A stretch of 64,000 bases of DNA from Cupriavidus nantongensis (lineage in GTDB: Bacteria; Pseudomonadota; Gammaproteobacteria; Burkholderiales; Burkholderiaceae): positions 1,976,967 through 2,040,966 of the forward strand of contig NZ_CP014844.1 of the NCBI RefSeq assembly GCF_001598055.1, written 5' to 3'. Below, in pieces: positions 1 through 8,422 of this stretch. Every line of letters starts with the position of its first letter. The first letter of the stretch is position 1. Made by a program: the position numbers and the translations under genes. The notes below the pieces were generated by a model. That model saw only the letters and a list, made by a program, of their open reading frames with translations. It did no database searches and was not told where the DNA came from.

Positions 1-8
1 GCGACGGC

Positions 9-530
9 CTACGGACGCGGCGGATACTCGCCGGTCAGCGCGATGCAATACATCAGCGCCGTGCACGGCTGCATGTTCTCGTGCGGCTGACTGGCGCCGG
101 CCGTGCCCACGGCCTGCGGCGACAACGTGGTCATGACGGGTGCCGGCGACGCGTTGACGGGGATGCAGCTCTGGTTGTTGGGCGCCATGAAGCGGGCGGG
201 CAGCCTGGCGCTGGCCTCGGTGGATACCGCGCGCGCGGTATCGCCGTATACGAGGTGGTTGTGCGCGGGCATTTCCGCCGCGGTGAGCGTGACCGTGGCC
301 GTGCCCTGCGGATTGCCCGGCTGGTTGTCGACCGGCCCGGTCACGGCGCGGCCGCGCAGGTCGGGGAGGGCGAAGTTGGTGGTACCGTTGCCGCCGTACT
401 GGGTGCCGAGCAGCGAGAACAGCGCCGAGTTTTGCTGGATCGCCAGCAGCTGGCCGTCGCACGCGGCCCAGCCGGCCGGCGGGTAGGCGCAGCCAAAGAT
501 GCGGATTTCTCCCAGGTACTGGTCTGACAT
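9..530 (-). CDS. Phage tail-collar domain protein (microcystin-dependent protein family)
   Basis: The product is about 173 residues and begins with a short glycine-rich segment typical of tail-collar proteins (LGEIRIFGCAYPPAGWAACD), followed by LFSLLGTQYGGNGTTNFALP and DLRGRAV. The tail has the usual HNH and QPHENMQP stretches. Such proteins form receptor-binding or tail-tip structures in phage tails and contractile injection systems, and many are stand-alone genes of unknown role. I chose the ATG at 530 over an upstream in-frame ATG because GGAG lies just before it and the collar domain starts there. A second, broken collar gene ends 38 bp upstream, so this was a tandem pair. Confidence 0.85.
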   Translation of the reverse strand: MSDQYLGEIRIFGCAYPPAGWAACDGQLLAIQQNSALFSLLGTQYGGNGTTNFALPDLRGRAVTGPVDNQPGNPQGTATVTLTAAEMPAHNHLVYGDTARAVSTEASARLPARFMAPNNQSCIPVNASPAPVMTTLSPQAVGTAGASQPHENMQPCTALMYCIALTGEYPPRP

Positions 531-567
531 ATGGCCTCCGTTGTCCAGGTTGGCTTGCGCCCGGTGC

Positions 568-701
568 TCAGCTTTGCGACGGATAGATGCCATCCGTGGC
601 GATGATGTAGTTCAGCGACAGCGTCGGCATCTGGTTGCTATGTGGCTGGGTGCCGCCGCTCATACCGATGGTGCCGGCCGCAAAGGCGTTCTTGCCGGGC
701 G
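568..701 (-). pseudogene. 3' remnant of a second tail-collar gene, cut by a transposon end
   Basis: Read on the minus strand, this piece encodes the C-terminus of a collar protein: NPPGKNAFAAGTIGMSGG, then QPHSNQMPTLSLNYIIATDG and a stop at 568-570. The pattern (QPH, MP, LNYIIA) parallels the C-terminus of the neighbouring intact collar protein. The upstream part is missing and is replaced exactly at about position 702 by the terminal repeat of a Tn3-family element. Confidence 0.8.
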
Positions 702-763
702 GGTTGAGGGTCGGCCGCTATTCGTAAAAAATCCGCCACATCTCCGCTAAGCGGCTGATTTGA
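702..763 (+). repeat. Left terminal inverted repeat of the first Tn3-family element
   Basis: This end overlaps the 3' end of tnpA. The first ~60 bp match, in inverted orientation, the end at 20294-20355 almost perfectly. They match the end at 5878-5939 more loosely; that copy has extra repeats of the ATGTGGAG unit. Confidence 0.75.
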
Positions 764-3731
764 ATAGAAAATCAATCGTTGGATCGAGTGGCGGAGCGCG
801 CCTCTGGAGGTCCAGCAGGTAGTCCCCAAGCCGATTGATATGCTCGCGCCGGTAAGGGGAAAGCACCCTCAGTATCTCGGCATCGACGGGATGCCCCTTC
901 TCCTGCAATTCCTTGAGCTTGCGCGACATCCACTGGACGTTGTAGAGGATGACCATGTTGGCGACGAGATGGTTGTACTTGATGACCTTGCGCTGCTCGT
1001 GCCGCACGTTTTCGGCGATGGTACCGTCCCCGCCGAACATCAGCCACTGGGCGAAGTCATTGAACTGCTCGCTCTTGTTCGTCGCCGCGTGAATCGTGCG
1101 ACGCAGCTCTGGCTCGTTCAGGTACTTCAGCAGGAACAGCGTGCGGACGACGCGGCCGAGTTCGCGGAATGCAAAGTACAGCTTGTTCTTGGCACTTGCT
1201 GAGCCCAGCCGCCGCAGGATGGTTGACGGCGTCATTGTCCCAGCTTTGATTGAGACCGCCACCCGCAACATGTCGGGATAGTGGCGCTGAATGAGATTCC
1301 AGTCGGTGGAATGGCGGCAAAGGGACTCGATGTGAGCGTATTTGCGGCGGCGGTCCGCCTTGAACAGCACGAGCCCTTTGATATTGCGCATGCGCGGCAT
1401 CAGGTTGATGCCCAGCAAGTAGGACAGACCAAACACTGGCCCGCTTTGCGCCTGGGTGTCGCCATGAATGGTGTCGGGCTGGATGTCGGAGCCATTGCGG
1501 ATCATCCCGTCCAGGATGTACACGGCCTCATGCACGCCGCACGGAATGAAGTTGCTGAAGAGTGCGATGTACATGTCGGACACGTGATAGTAGCCGATCC
1601 CGCCGTACCCGCCATAGCGAATGTGGTACTCCGATAGCAGGTTCTGCTCATACAGGCTCCACTTGGTGCCGTCCGCGGACACGCGCTTGCCGCTGCCCCA
1701 GTATTTCGGTAGCGCGAACTGGTTGTAGGCGTTGATGACCTTCACAATCGCCTTGTCGAGCCGCTCTTCGGTGACGTGATGCAGGTTCAGCCAGGCGATC
1801 TGCTTGCGGCTCAGCCCCTTGACCGAGCGGGCCGTCTGGCTGGGCCCCAAGTTGCAGCCGTAGCAGAACAGCGTGCTGATGAAGCGCTTGCGCGGCTCAT
1901 CGAGCTTGGCATCGAAGCCGGACAGCGGCCCAAAGAGCTTGTGCAGGTCCAACCATTGCTCGGTTTCGGTCAGCACATCCAGGATACTGATCTGCGGCAT
2001 CGATGCCGTGATGGCCTGGTCGATCAGCGTCTTGTTGGGCGGTTCCGGCTCCTTGCCGGGCTTGTGGATGATCAGGCCCTGTTCGCCGAACTCGATGCTG
2101 TCGTTCGCAGGGAAGTTCGCGTCCACCTCGTCGAGCGCGGCGCTGAGTTTGTCCCGCAGTGTCTTGACGAAGCTCTTGCCATCAGACGGCAGGCCCACGA
2201 TGTCACAGTAGCGCGGCACCTCCCGCAGAAACTCCTCTTGCGAGACCTGATGGACGCGGAAATCGTCAAAGCGATCGCTGCCTTCGACGTACAGGTCGCC
2301 GGAGTTCAGTGCCTGCATCAACTGGTGGAACACGCACAACTCAAAGTACCGGCGATGCAGAAGCCGCGAATTCCGGCCGTCCGGGAAGATGGCTTTGTTC
2401 CATTTGTCGGGAAGCCGGTCGAGAGGCAGGTTGGCGAATTCCGCCTCGGTGAGTTGCAGATACTCGCGGTGCGAGGTTCGATAGCCCTGCATCCAGGCCA
2501 GTGCCACCAGGATCGTCTTGTCCTGGGAACTGGAGCGCAGCGGCAGCGCCTCTACGCACTGAAACAGCAAGGCGCGCTGCTGGCGATATGGCGCCAGCAT
2601 GAACGGCGGGTCAAAGTTGCCGGCGTAGGCAATATGCTCATTGCAGCGCGCGAGCGCCCCGGCGGCGTCGTTGCCGAGCACTTCACGCACCTTCTGCAGC
2701 CGAAAAATGTCGGCGATGCCATCGTCCTGCAGAACCTGCAGCACGTCGCGGAACTGGCCGACCAAGCTCTCCAGCGCGTCGGCGTGCGCAAGCTGATATT
2801 GCTGCAGCCGGGTCCTGGCGAGGGATTCGAGCTTGCGCATCACCTTGATGAAGATCTCTGCCACATCATCGAGCGCCTTCTGCAGTTGCGCCTGAATGAA
2901 GAGCACCGCCAGCGTGTAGCGCTTGGCGGGCTTGAGCCCGCGCAACTTGGTAATGTCCAGCGCCCGCGCCTCCGTGACCAATTGCGTATGCTTGGCGACC
3001 GAGAGCGTGGGCGGTGCTGGCGGCAGGCCATCGGCCAGTTTCCGCAGACCGTGAATATGCTTCAGGAAGCTCGCGATCTCGCGCGTGGCCGGGCGCTTGG
3101 GCTCGCGCTTGAGCTGGTCCCAGCCGGACTTGCCGGTCTGGCCGTCAAACAGCGCCTCGATCCGAGCTTTCAGCGAGTCATCGAGCGCCCCCGTGATGGC
3201 GCGGTAGATCGCTTCGTTAAACCGGGCCCGGGCCTGTGCCGCCATCCGCTGCAGGCCTGCCAGCGGTGGCAATTCGTACCGCCCTCGGATCAGTTCCTCG
3301 AGCAGCACGTTGATGATGTCCGGCAGTTCGGCCTTGGTCCGCGCGGCATCGGCTGCCTGCGACTCCAGCCATTTCTGCGCGTTGGCGTCCACCTGCCGGA
3401 TGCCAACATAGGCGCGCAGCAACTTCTGATGTCGAGCGCGCGTGCCCGAGACATCGTAGCGTGTTACCACGCTGCGCGACAACGCCCGCGCCCGCAGAGC
3501 TGCCCGTACGTGCTCGATCACCGCGGCCGGCACCTCGGTCAGCATCGGAAAATAGCCAAGGCGCTGCAGCAATTTGAGCTGCACGAGAATCAGCACCGAT
3601 GTTGAGGCCCGGCGCGCCTGGCTGCGCGCAAAGCGGATCTCGGCCGCGGTCGGCGTGAACGCTGCCTGCAGTTCCACAACGGTGGGCTCGGCCGGCAGCA
3701 CCGGATAGGCGGTCTCGTGGATCGGCGGCAT
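747..3731 (-). CDS. tnpA: Tn3-family transposase TnpA
   Basis: The protein has 994 residues, the normal length for a Tn3-family DDE transposase. The N-terminal half is the DNA-binding region that recognises terminal repeats. The C-terminal catalytic core has the expected acidic stations: SADGTKWSLYEQ, DTIHGDTQAQSG, then a glutamate in AATNKSEQFNDFAQWL. The segment MPRMRNIK before the last station is also typical. It catalyses replicative transposition and cointegrate formation. It lies 5 bp downstream of the recombinase gene, so the two are probably co-transcribed. The sequence is clearly different from the second TnpA at 43268, so the two transposons are not recent copies of each other. Confidence 0.95.
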   Translation of the reverse strand: MPPIHETAYPVLPAEPTVVELQAAFTPTAAEIRFARSQARRASTSVLILVQLKLLQRLGYFPMLTEVPAAVIEHVRAALRARALSRSVVTRYDVSGTRARHQKLLRAYVGIRQVDANAQKWLESQAADAARTKAELPDIINVLLEELIRGRYELPPLAGLQRMAAQARARFNEAIYRAITGALDDSLKARIEALFDGQTGKSGWDQLKREPKRPATREIASFLKHIHGLRKLADGLPPAPPTLSVAKHTQLVTEARALDITKLRGLKPAKRYTLAVLFIQAQLQKALDDVAEIFIKVMRKLESLARTRLQQYQLAHADALESLVGQFRDVLQVLQDDGIADIFRLQKVREVLGNDAAGALARCNEHIAYAGNFDPPFMLAPYRQQRALLFQCVEALPLRSSSQDKTILVALAWMQGYRTSHREYLQLTEAEFANLPLDRLPDKWNKAIFPDGRNSRLLHRRYFELCVFHQLMQALNSGDLYVEGSDRFDDFRVHQVSQEEFLREVPRYCDIVGLPSDGKSFVKTLRDKLSAALDEVDANFPANDSIEFGEQGLIIHKPGKEPEPPNKTLIDQAITASMPQISILDVLTETEQWLDLHKLFGPLSGFDAKLDEPRKRFISTLFCYGCNLGPSQTARSVKGLSRKQIAWLNLHHVTEERLDKAIVKVINAYNQFALPKYWGSGKRVSADGTKWSLYEQNLLSEYHIRYGGYGGIGYYHVSDMYIALFSNFIPCGVHEAVYILDGMIRNGSDIQPDTIHGDTQAQSGPVFGLSYLLGINLMPRMRNIKGLVLFKADRRRKYAHIESLCRHSTDWNLIQRHYPDMLRVAVSIKAGTMTPSTILRRLGSASAKNKLYFAFRELGRVVRTLFLLKYLNEPELRRTIHAATNKSEQFNDFAQWLMFGGDGTIAENVRHEQRKVIKYNHLVANMVILYNVQWMSRKLKELQEKGHPVDAEILRVLSPYRREHINRLGDYLLDLQRRAPPLDPTIDFLFKSAA

Positions 3732-3736
3732 GATCT

Positions 3737-5407
3737 CTATCTACGGCCGAAGGCCTGCTCCAGCTGGCGCGTGCGCTGTACCTCGTCATCGTGCAGGTAG
3801 ATCGAGGTGGTGGTGATGGAGGCGTGCCGCAGATTGTCACGCACCGTTGTCAGGGTTGCGCCGCGGGCCAGGGCATGTGTGGCATGGGTGTGCCTCACCC
3901 AGTGGGGTGTGGCGCGCCGCAGCTTGTCCGCCAGCGCCGGATGGTCGCCCTGGATGAAGTCGGCAGCCAGCAGAAAGAAGCGGCGAAACACGTCGCGCAG
4001 ACGCGGCGTGGTGATGGCCGCGGCGCTGTCCAGATTGGCGAGTAGGGGCGTGTCCGGCTGCCAGTGCGAGGGCGTTACCGGCAGTCCGCGTTGGACCAAG
4101 TATTGATCGAGCGCGTGGCGCGCCAGAGACGGTAGCGCGACCTTGCCGGGCTTGGCACCTTTGCCGACCAAATGCAGCCAGCGCTCGCCGCGCGCGCCGA
4201 TCTCGATGCCGCCAAGCGTCACGCCCACCAGTTCACCGGCACGCAGGCCGGTAGCGTACCCGAAGTCCAGCAGGAACCGCAGTCGCTGCGCGGCCGGCTC
4301 CGTCCAGCCATGGGACCATTCAAGCCCGTCGGCGATGGTCCGCACCAGTTCCCACTCGCCTGCCGAGAAGGCGCGGGAGGCGTCCAGGCCGGCCGCCCGC
4401 TGGCCACCGCGCACTTTCAGTCCGGCAAAAGGATTCACCAGCACGTAGCGCTGCTGGATTAGCCAGCGGAACATGCCCCCGAGCACGGACAAGGCATAGG
4501 CGATCGAGCGTGGCGACAAGGCGCCAGTAAAGGGGCGCCATTCCGGCAACGAGCGCGGCCGTGCCGGCGCGACCCAGCGGTGGTGCGGCGTGGGCCGGCG
4601 CAGGAAGGCGCGGTAAGTCGACGCGTCTTCCGTGGTCAGCGAGGACAGCGCCTTGCCGCGCTCGAGGATGGCCCACAAGAGCAGGCGCTCCGCCTCCTTG
4701 CGGTAGGCACGTTCGGTCTCGGTCGACTCGTGCAAGGCCAGCCAGGCCCCGATGGCCTCATAGTCATTGTTGGCGTCGAGCGTGCACATCTGGCGCGGGG
4801 CCCGAAAGGCTCCATGTGATCCATCTATCTCATGCGGCAACCGGATTTGCTCCCAGGGCACGACCGGATCGGGCGGTGCCACCGTGACCAGGGCGCGCGC
4901 CCGTTCGGTGAGCTTCGGGTGCGCCGCGAAGAAGGCCTCGATGGGCCGGGCGCTGCGGGCGCCTAGCCCATCGATGGCGGCCCACCAACGGCGCCGGCGC
5001 GGGATGCGCACCGTCAGGTCGGCGAGCGTGCGGATGCCATGGGCGCGTAGCGCGGTGACCGCGCGTGGGGACAGCCACCAATCAACCGAATCGCTGATCT
5101 GCGGCTCGGGAAGAGGCAGCGACCGCAACGTTTCGAGCGCGCGGGCGACACCCTTGGCGTGGCTGGCCCGATCGGCCGCGTGACAGCAGAACAGTGCAGC
5201 AAAATCCTCGCGCCGCCGCCGCCGCGCGAACTCGACGAGCTGGCGGCGGATATCCCCGAGCACGCCACGCGCCGACCGGCCCGCGCCCAGCGCGTCGGGG
5301 CAATAGCGTGCGACCGCCTGACGCGACGACGCGCCCGCGTACCAGGCGCGCAGGGCCGCCAAAGAGGCGGCGTCGGGGAAATCGGGTGGGATGGGAGAGT
5401 CTGGCAT
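3737..5407 (-). CDS. Tyrosine recombinase, TnpI-like cointegrate resolvase
   Basis: The product is 556 residues from the ATG at 5407; an upstream in-frame start at 5452 is possible. I prefer 5407 because it aligns with the start of the related recombinase at 59671. The N-terminal ~240 residues form an extra region with a basic helix-hairpin-helix-like stretch (VRIPRRRRWW, then DGLGARSARPIEAF). The C-terminal half is a phage-integrase domain with the catalytic set: arginine in ATGLRAGEL, HxxRH in HWVRHTHATHAL, LRHASITTTS and tyrosine in IYLHDDE. It probably resolves cointegrates at the core site just upstream, at 5513-5538. Confidence 0.88.
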   Translation of the reverse strand: MPDSPIPPDFPDAASLAALRAWYAGASSRQAVARYCPDALGAGRSARGVLGDIRRQLVEFARRRRREDFAALFCCHAADRASHAKGVARALETLRSLPLPEPQISDSVDWWLSPRAVTALRAHGIRTLADLTVRIPRRRRWWAAIDGLGARSARPIEAFFAAHPKLTERARALVTVAPPDPVVPWEQIRLPHEIDGSHGAFRAPRQMCTLDANNDYEAIGAWLALHESTETERAYRKEAERLLLWAILERGKALSSLTTEDASTYRAFLRRPTPHHRWVAPARPRSLPEWRPFTGALSPRSIAYALSVLGGMFRWLIQQRYVLVNPFAGLKVRGGQRAAGLDASRAFSAGEWELVRTIADGLEWSHGWTEPAAQRLRFLLDFGYATGLRAGELVGVTLGGIEIGARGERWLHLVGKGAKPGKVALPSLARHALDQYLVQRGLPVTPSHWQPDTPLLANLDSAAAITTPRLRDVFRRFFLLAADFIQGDHPALADKLRRATPHWVRHTHATHALARGATLTTVRDNLRHASITTTSIYLHDDEVQRTRQLEQAFGRR

Positions 5408-5512
5408 CGAGCGTCGATTGGAGCGCGATAAGTCCTGACTGACGGTGGTCAAGCGGCGTGCCGCAGGTGAGGCGCAAATCGCAAGACTGCAGTTTGCCAG
5501 AAAAACGTCTCT

Positions 5513-5538
5513 ATATCGCTAAGAGCGGTTATCGATAT
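5513..5538. other. Putative recombinase core site (inverted repeat, 6-bp spacer)
   Basis: ATATCGCTAA and TTATCGATAT form 10-bp arms with one mismatch around a 6-bp spacer, GAGCGG. The layout matches a tyrosine-recombinase core site, and it lies about 105 bp upstream of the recombinase start. A perfect site of the same design precedes the second recombinase gene (59607-59638). It could instead be an operator for the recombinase gene. Confidence 0.5.
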
Positions 5539-5616
5539 GTTGGATATCCAAGTTATGAACCTGCGCAACGCGGTTCCTATCCGCTGCTCATCCGCTAGAA
5601 TGCGCACAGCCTTCGT

Positions 5617-5877
5617 TTCACGTACGATTACAACCGATCCACGCTGTCGAAAGGGCAGAAGACGTTCAACTCGCTGATCCAGCTGATCGAGAAGCGCCGC
5701 ATGCGGCTGAGTGCCTGGGAAACCGTCACGTCTACCTTCCAGTAGCGATACGTCAACGAGTACCTGCCGCTTGAGCAGACCTCGACCAATCTGCGAATCC
5801 AGATGGTGCATTGCCTGGGTCGGGCCTACGAGCAGAAGGGGCTGACCACGACCGAACGTCGCAGAAAGATTACCGCG
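5617..5877 (+). pseudogene. Remnant of an unrecognised gene inside the transposon
   Basis: One plus-strand frame reads like a real protein (TYDYNRSTLSKGQKTFN, then LIQLIEKRRMRLSAWETVT). It continues past an in-frame TAG at 5743-5745 into LPLEQTSTNLRIQMVH and YEQKGLTTTERRR. It then runs into the transposon's right end. The start is missing and the frame is broken, so it is a decayed passenger or target gene. I do not recognise the family. Confidence 0.45.
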
Positions 5878-5939
5878 CGGAGATGTGGAGATGTGGAGAT
5901 TTGGCGGATTGTTCGCGAATTGCGGCCAACCCTCGAAAC
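5878..5939 (-). repeat. Right terminal repeat (degenerate) of the first Tn3-family element
   Basis: The plus strand here has GCGGAGATGTGG, then two more ATGTGGAG-like units, then TTGGCGGATTGTTCGCGAAT and GCGGCCAACCCTCGAAAC. It is an imperfect inverted match to 702-763. The extra ATGTGG units look like small tandem duplications within the repeat. Confidence 0.6.
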
Positions 5940-6098
5940 GGATCTAGAAACGAAAGCTCACGCGCTGGATACCTGCGCTCCGGCGGGCGACAAGCATCAT
6001 GGGAAGCGCTGGCGAGCAGCCGGAACTCATGACCTTCCTGCGCACGCTCATGGCCAATCTGGGCACCCGGTATCTCTTCTGACGCCGGAGATGCCGGA
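5940..6098 (+). other. Short stretch holding an unidentified gene tail
   Basis: A plus-strand frame ending with a stop near 6082 reads LRRATSIMGSAGEQPELM and then FLRTLMANLGTRYLF. It looks like the C-terminus of a protein whose front was lost at the transposon boundary. I cannot assign it. Confidence 0.3.
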
Positions 6099-6101
6099 TG
6101 C

Positions 6102-6125
6102 GCCCCGCCGCGCGAGCGGCGGGGC
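6102..6125. terminator. GC-rich hairpin downstream of the aldehyde dehydrogenase
   Basis: GCCCCGCCG and CGGCGGGGC form a perfect 9-bp stem around a 6-base loop, just beyond the 3' end of the minus-strand catabolic operon. There is no clear U-run, so it may act as a barrier or a bidirectional terminator. Confidence 0.5.
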
Positions 6126-6134
6126 AAGCGCGAC

Positions 6135-7622
6135 CTAGACCCCGAGCCTCGACAAGGCCGGCGGCGTCAGTGCCACCGTTACCGTCTTCTCCTCTGTATA
6201 GAAATGCCGTGACGGCAGCGCGCCCTCACGCCCGACACCTGACTCCTTGTAGCCACCGAACGGAAGACGTGGGTCGAGCGAGAGCATTGGCGTGTTGACG
6301 AGCACATTGCCAGCCTGGATGCGACGTGTTCCATCCATGGCCTCCGACAGTTCACCGGTCCACAGGTAGGAAACCAGCCCATAGCGCGAATCATTCGCGA
6401 CCGTGATTGCTTCGTCGAGCGAATCCACCACCAGCAGCGCGGCGAATGGCCCGAAGACTTCCTCCTGGCAGACGCGCGCGGCGTTGGACGGCGCCAGCAC
6501 CGCGGTGGGCCGGAAGTAGTAGCCGCGCTCGAAGCCTGGTGCGCGTGTGCCACCGGCCAGCAGCTTGCAGCCGTCGGCACGCGCAATATCGACATAGGAC
6601 TGCACGCGCTCATAGCTGGCGCGGAAGGCCAGCGGCCCGTTGTCGCTCGACGGCTCGAGCGGATGCCCCACGCGGATGCGCTCGGTGCGCGCCACGAAGC
6701 GGTCGATGAAGGCGTCTGCGATGTCCCGGTGCAATACGATGCGGGAACCGGCGAAGCACTGCTGTCCGTTGTTGGTAAAGATGGCCAGCAGTGCGGCGTC
6801 CACGGCACGCTCCAGGTCGGCGCTCGGCATGATGATGTTCGCCGACTTGCCGCCAAGCTCCAGGTCCACGCGCTTGAGCCCTTCGCCTGCAATGGCAGCG
6901 ATGCGGCGAGCCGTGGCGGTGCCACCGGTAAAGGAGATGCCTCGCACATCGGGATGCCGCACCAGCGCGTCCCCGGTGACGTGGCCGCGTCCGTTGACGA
7001 GGTTCACCACGCCTGGCGGCACGCCGGCTTCGGTCAGCAGCGCCATGAGCCTGGCCAGCGCCAGCGGCGTCTGCTCCGAGGTCTTCACCACGCACGTATT
7101 GCCGAAAGCGAGTGCCGCCGCGATCTTCGTCGAAGCAAGGGCGGTGGGCGCATTGGATGGCGAAATCAGCGCGACCACGCCCAGCGGCTCGCGCAGCACA
7201 TAGCGCAGCGTGGCTTCGCCGTCCTGCGTGGCCAGTTCAGTCGCCTGGCCGAGCCATTCGGCATAGAAGCGGAAGCTGCCAAGAATGCGCGGCAGTTGGT
7301 ACTGGCGGGCATAGTGCAGCGTCTGGCCGGTGTTGGCGGTCTCCAACCAAGCCAGTTCGTCCAGATTGCGGCCGACTAGGTCAATGATGCGGGCGAACAC
7401 CTCCCTGCGTGCAGCCGGCGCCATGCGGGGCCAGGGGCCGTGCAGGAACGCGTCGCGGGCGGCGGCTACGGCGCGCTCCACTTCCCCGGCATCGGCCTCG
7501 TGCAGCAGGCTGACCACCTGCTCGTCGGCGGGATTGATGATAGGCAGCGTGGTGGCGGCACCCGGCGACACGAAGTCGCCGTCGATGAAGCTCGTGGTAT
7601 CGGCGGGAATCGGGAAGCTCAT
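6135..7622 (-). CDS. NAD(P)-dependent aldehyde dehydrogenase
   Basis: The product is about 495 residues. The ALDH signature glutamate is in LELGGKSAN and the catalytic cysteine is in NNGQQCFAGSR; QEEVFGPF and PFGGYKESGVGREG near the end are also typical. It should oxidise an aldehyde to the acid. The ATG at 7622 overlaps the stop of the upstream SDR gene in an ATGA, indicating translational coupling. A GTG at 7628 is the alternative start. It is the last gene of the minus-strand catabolic operon. With a dioxygenase that would release aldehydes encoded in the same cluster, oxidation of a cleavage product is a reasonable inference. Confidence 0.9.
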   Translation of the reverse strand: MSFPIPADTTSFIDGDFVSPGAATTLPIINPADEQVVSLLHEADAGEVERAVAAARDAFLHGPWPRMAPAARREVFARIIDLVGRNLDELAWLETANTGQTLHYARQYQLPRILGSFRFYAEWLGQATELATQDGEATLRYVLREPLGVVALISPSNAPTALASTKIAAALAFGNTCVVKTSEQTPLALARLMALLTEAGVPPGVVNLVNGRGHVTGDALVRHPDVRGISFTGGTATARRIAAIAGEGLKRVDLELGGKSANIIMPSADLERAVDAALLAIFTNNGQQCFAGSRIVLHRDIADAFIDRFVARTERIRVGHPLEPSSDNGPLAFRASYERVQSYVDIARADGCKLLAGGTRAPGFERGYYFRPTAVLAPSNAARVCQEEVFGPFAALLVVDSLDEAITVANDSRYGLVSYLWTGELSEAMDGTRRIQAGNVLVNTPMLSLDPRLPFGGYKESGVGREGALPSRHFYTEEKTVTVALTPPALSRLGV

Positions 7623-8389
7623 GACCACAGGCCTCCGTTCACATGGATGGTCTGCGACGTGATGTAGGCCGAGCCCGGCCCGATCAGGAACAGGAACGTG
7701 CCGACCATTTCGTCCGGCTGCGCGATCCGCCGCATGGGCAGCATGCGCGTGACGGCGTCGGCATCAATCCGCTCCTGCTTCTCCGGCCGCCCGGTGCCGC
7801 CCTGCAGGAAGGCGGTCTGCACGATTCCGGGCGCCACGGCGTTGACGCGGATGTCGGGCCCGCATTCCGTGGCCAGCGCACGGACCAGGTTGATCACGCC
7901 GGCCTTGGATGCGGCGTACGGCCCATAGCCGGGCAGCGACACGGCGACGCCGAAGGTGGACGCGGTATGGACCAAGGCCCCGCCGCCGGCAGCCCGCAGC
8001 AACGGCAGTGCGGCGCGGCTCACCAGGAACGCGCTGGTCAGCGTGCCGCTCGTGATCTCCTGCCATTCGGCCAGGGGCATGTCGTCAAGACGCATCCGCT
8101 CCTTGGTGAAACCGACCAGGTTGATGACCGCGTCAAGCCCGCCGAATTCGCGCGACACCGTCTCGAAGGCAGCGGCCACGCTCTGCTCGTCCATGGCGTC
8201 ACAGCCGACCGCGAGCGTGCCGTCCGGCGGCGGGAACAGCGCCATCGACCGCGGCAGGTCGAGCACGGCGACGCGCAGGCCGCTTTCCACGGCCTGTGCC
8301 ACCACGGCGCGGCCAATGCCGCCACAGCCGCCCACGACGACGACACGTGTGCCGCGCGGGGGCAGCAAGGTAAATCCATCCATCGACAT
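7619..8389 (-). CDS. Short-chain dehydrogenase/reductase (SDR)
   Basis: This 256-residue protein has the Rossmann glycine motif GGCGGIGRA near residue 21 (TGxxxGIG type, first residue varied). It also has NLVGF in place of NNAG, and the catalytic serine, tyrosine and lysine in HTASTFG and YGPYAASK. The end (YITSQTIHVNGGLWS) is that of classical SDRs. It probably interconverts an alcohol and a ketone or aldehyde intermediate. It overlaps the aldehyde dehydrogenase start by 4 bp and follows the MFS gene by 33 bp. Confidence 0.88.
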   Translation of the reverse strand: MSMDGFTLLPPRGTRVVVVGGCGGIGRAVVAQAVESGLRVAVLDLPRSMALFPPPDGTLAVGCDAMDEQSVAAAFETVSREFGGLDAVINLVGFTKERMRLDDMPLAEWQEITSGTLTSAFLVSRAALPLLRAAGGGALVHTASTFGVAVSLPGYGPYAASKAGVINLVRALATECGPDIRVNAVAPGIVQTAFLQGGTGRPEKQERIDADAVTRMLPMRRIAQPDEMVGTFLFLIGPGSAYITSQTIHVNGGLWS

Positions 8390-8422
8390 CTCCTTGGTAG
8401 AAAAGGAATCAGGCGTCGCCGG

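Larger units (their letters stand above)
702..5939. mobile_element. Tn3-family unit transposon with tnpA and tyrosine recombinase
   Basis: A transposase and a recombinase gene on the minus strand lie between related terminal repeats. The left end starts GGTTGAGGGTCGGCCGC and the right end, read inward, starts GTTTCGAGGGTTGGCCGC. Both then run through an AT-containing stretch to ATCCGCCA and ACATCTCCGC. I see no 5-bp target duplication around 702/5939. A third copy of the end lies at 20187-20355 in inverted orientation, so 702-20355 may also have moved as one unit. Extent is inferred from the repeats. Confidence 0.7.

Noticed and set aside
1776..3605. A 609-codon open frame on the plus strand
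   Set aside because: It is the antisense of tnpA; composition is that of a GC-rich shadow and no domain is visible.
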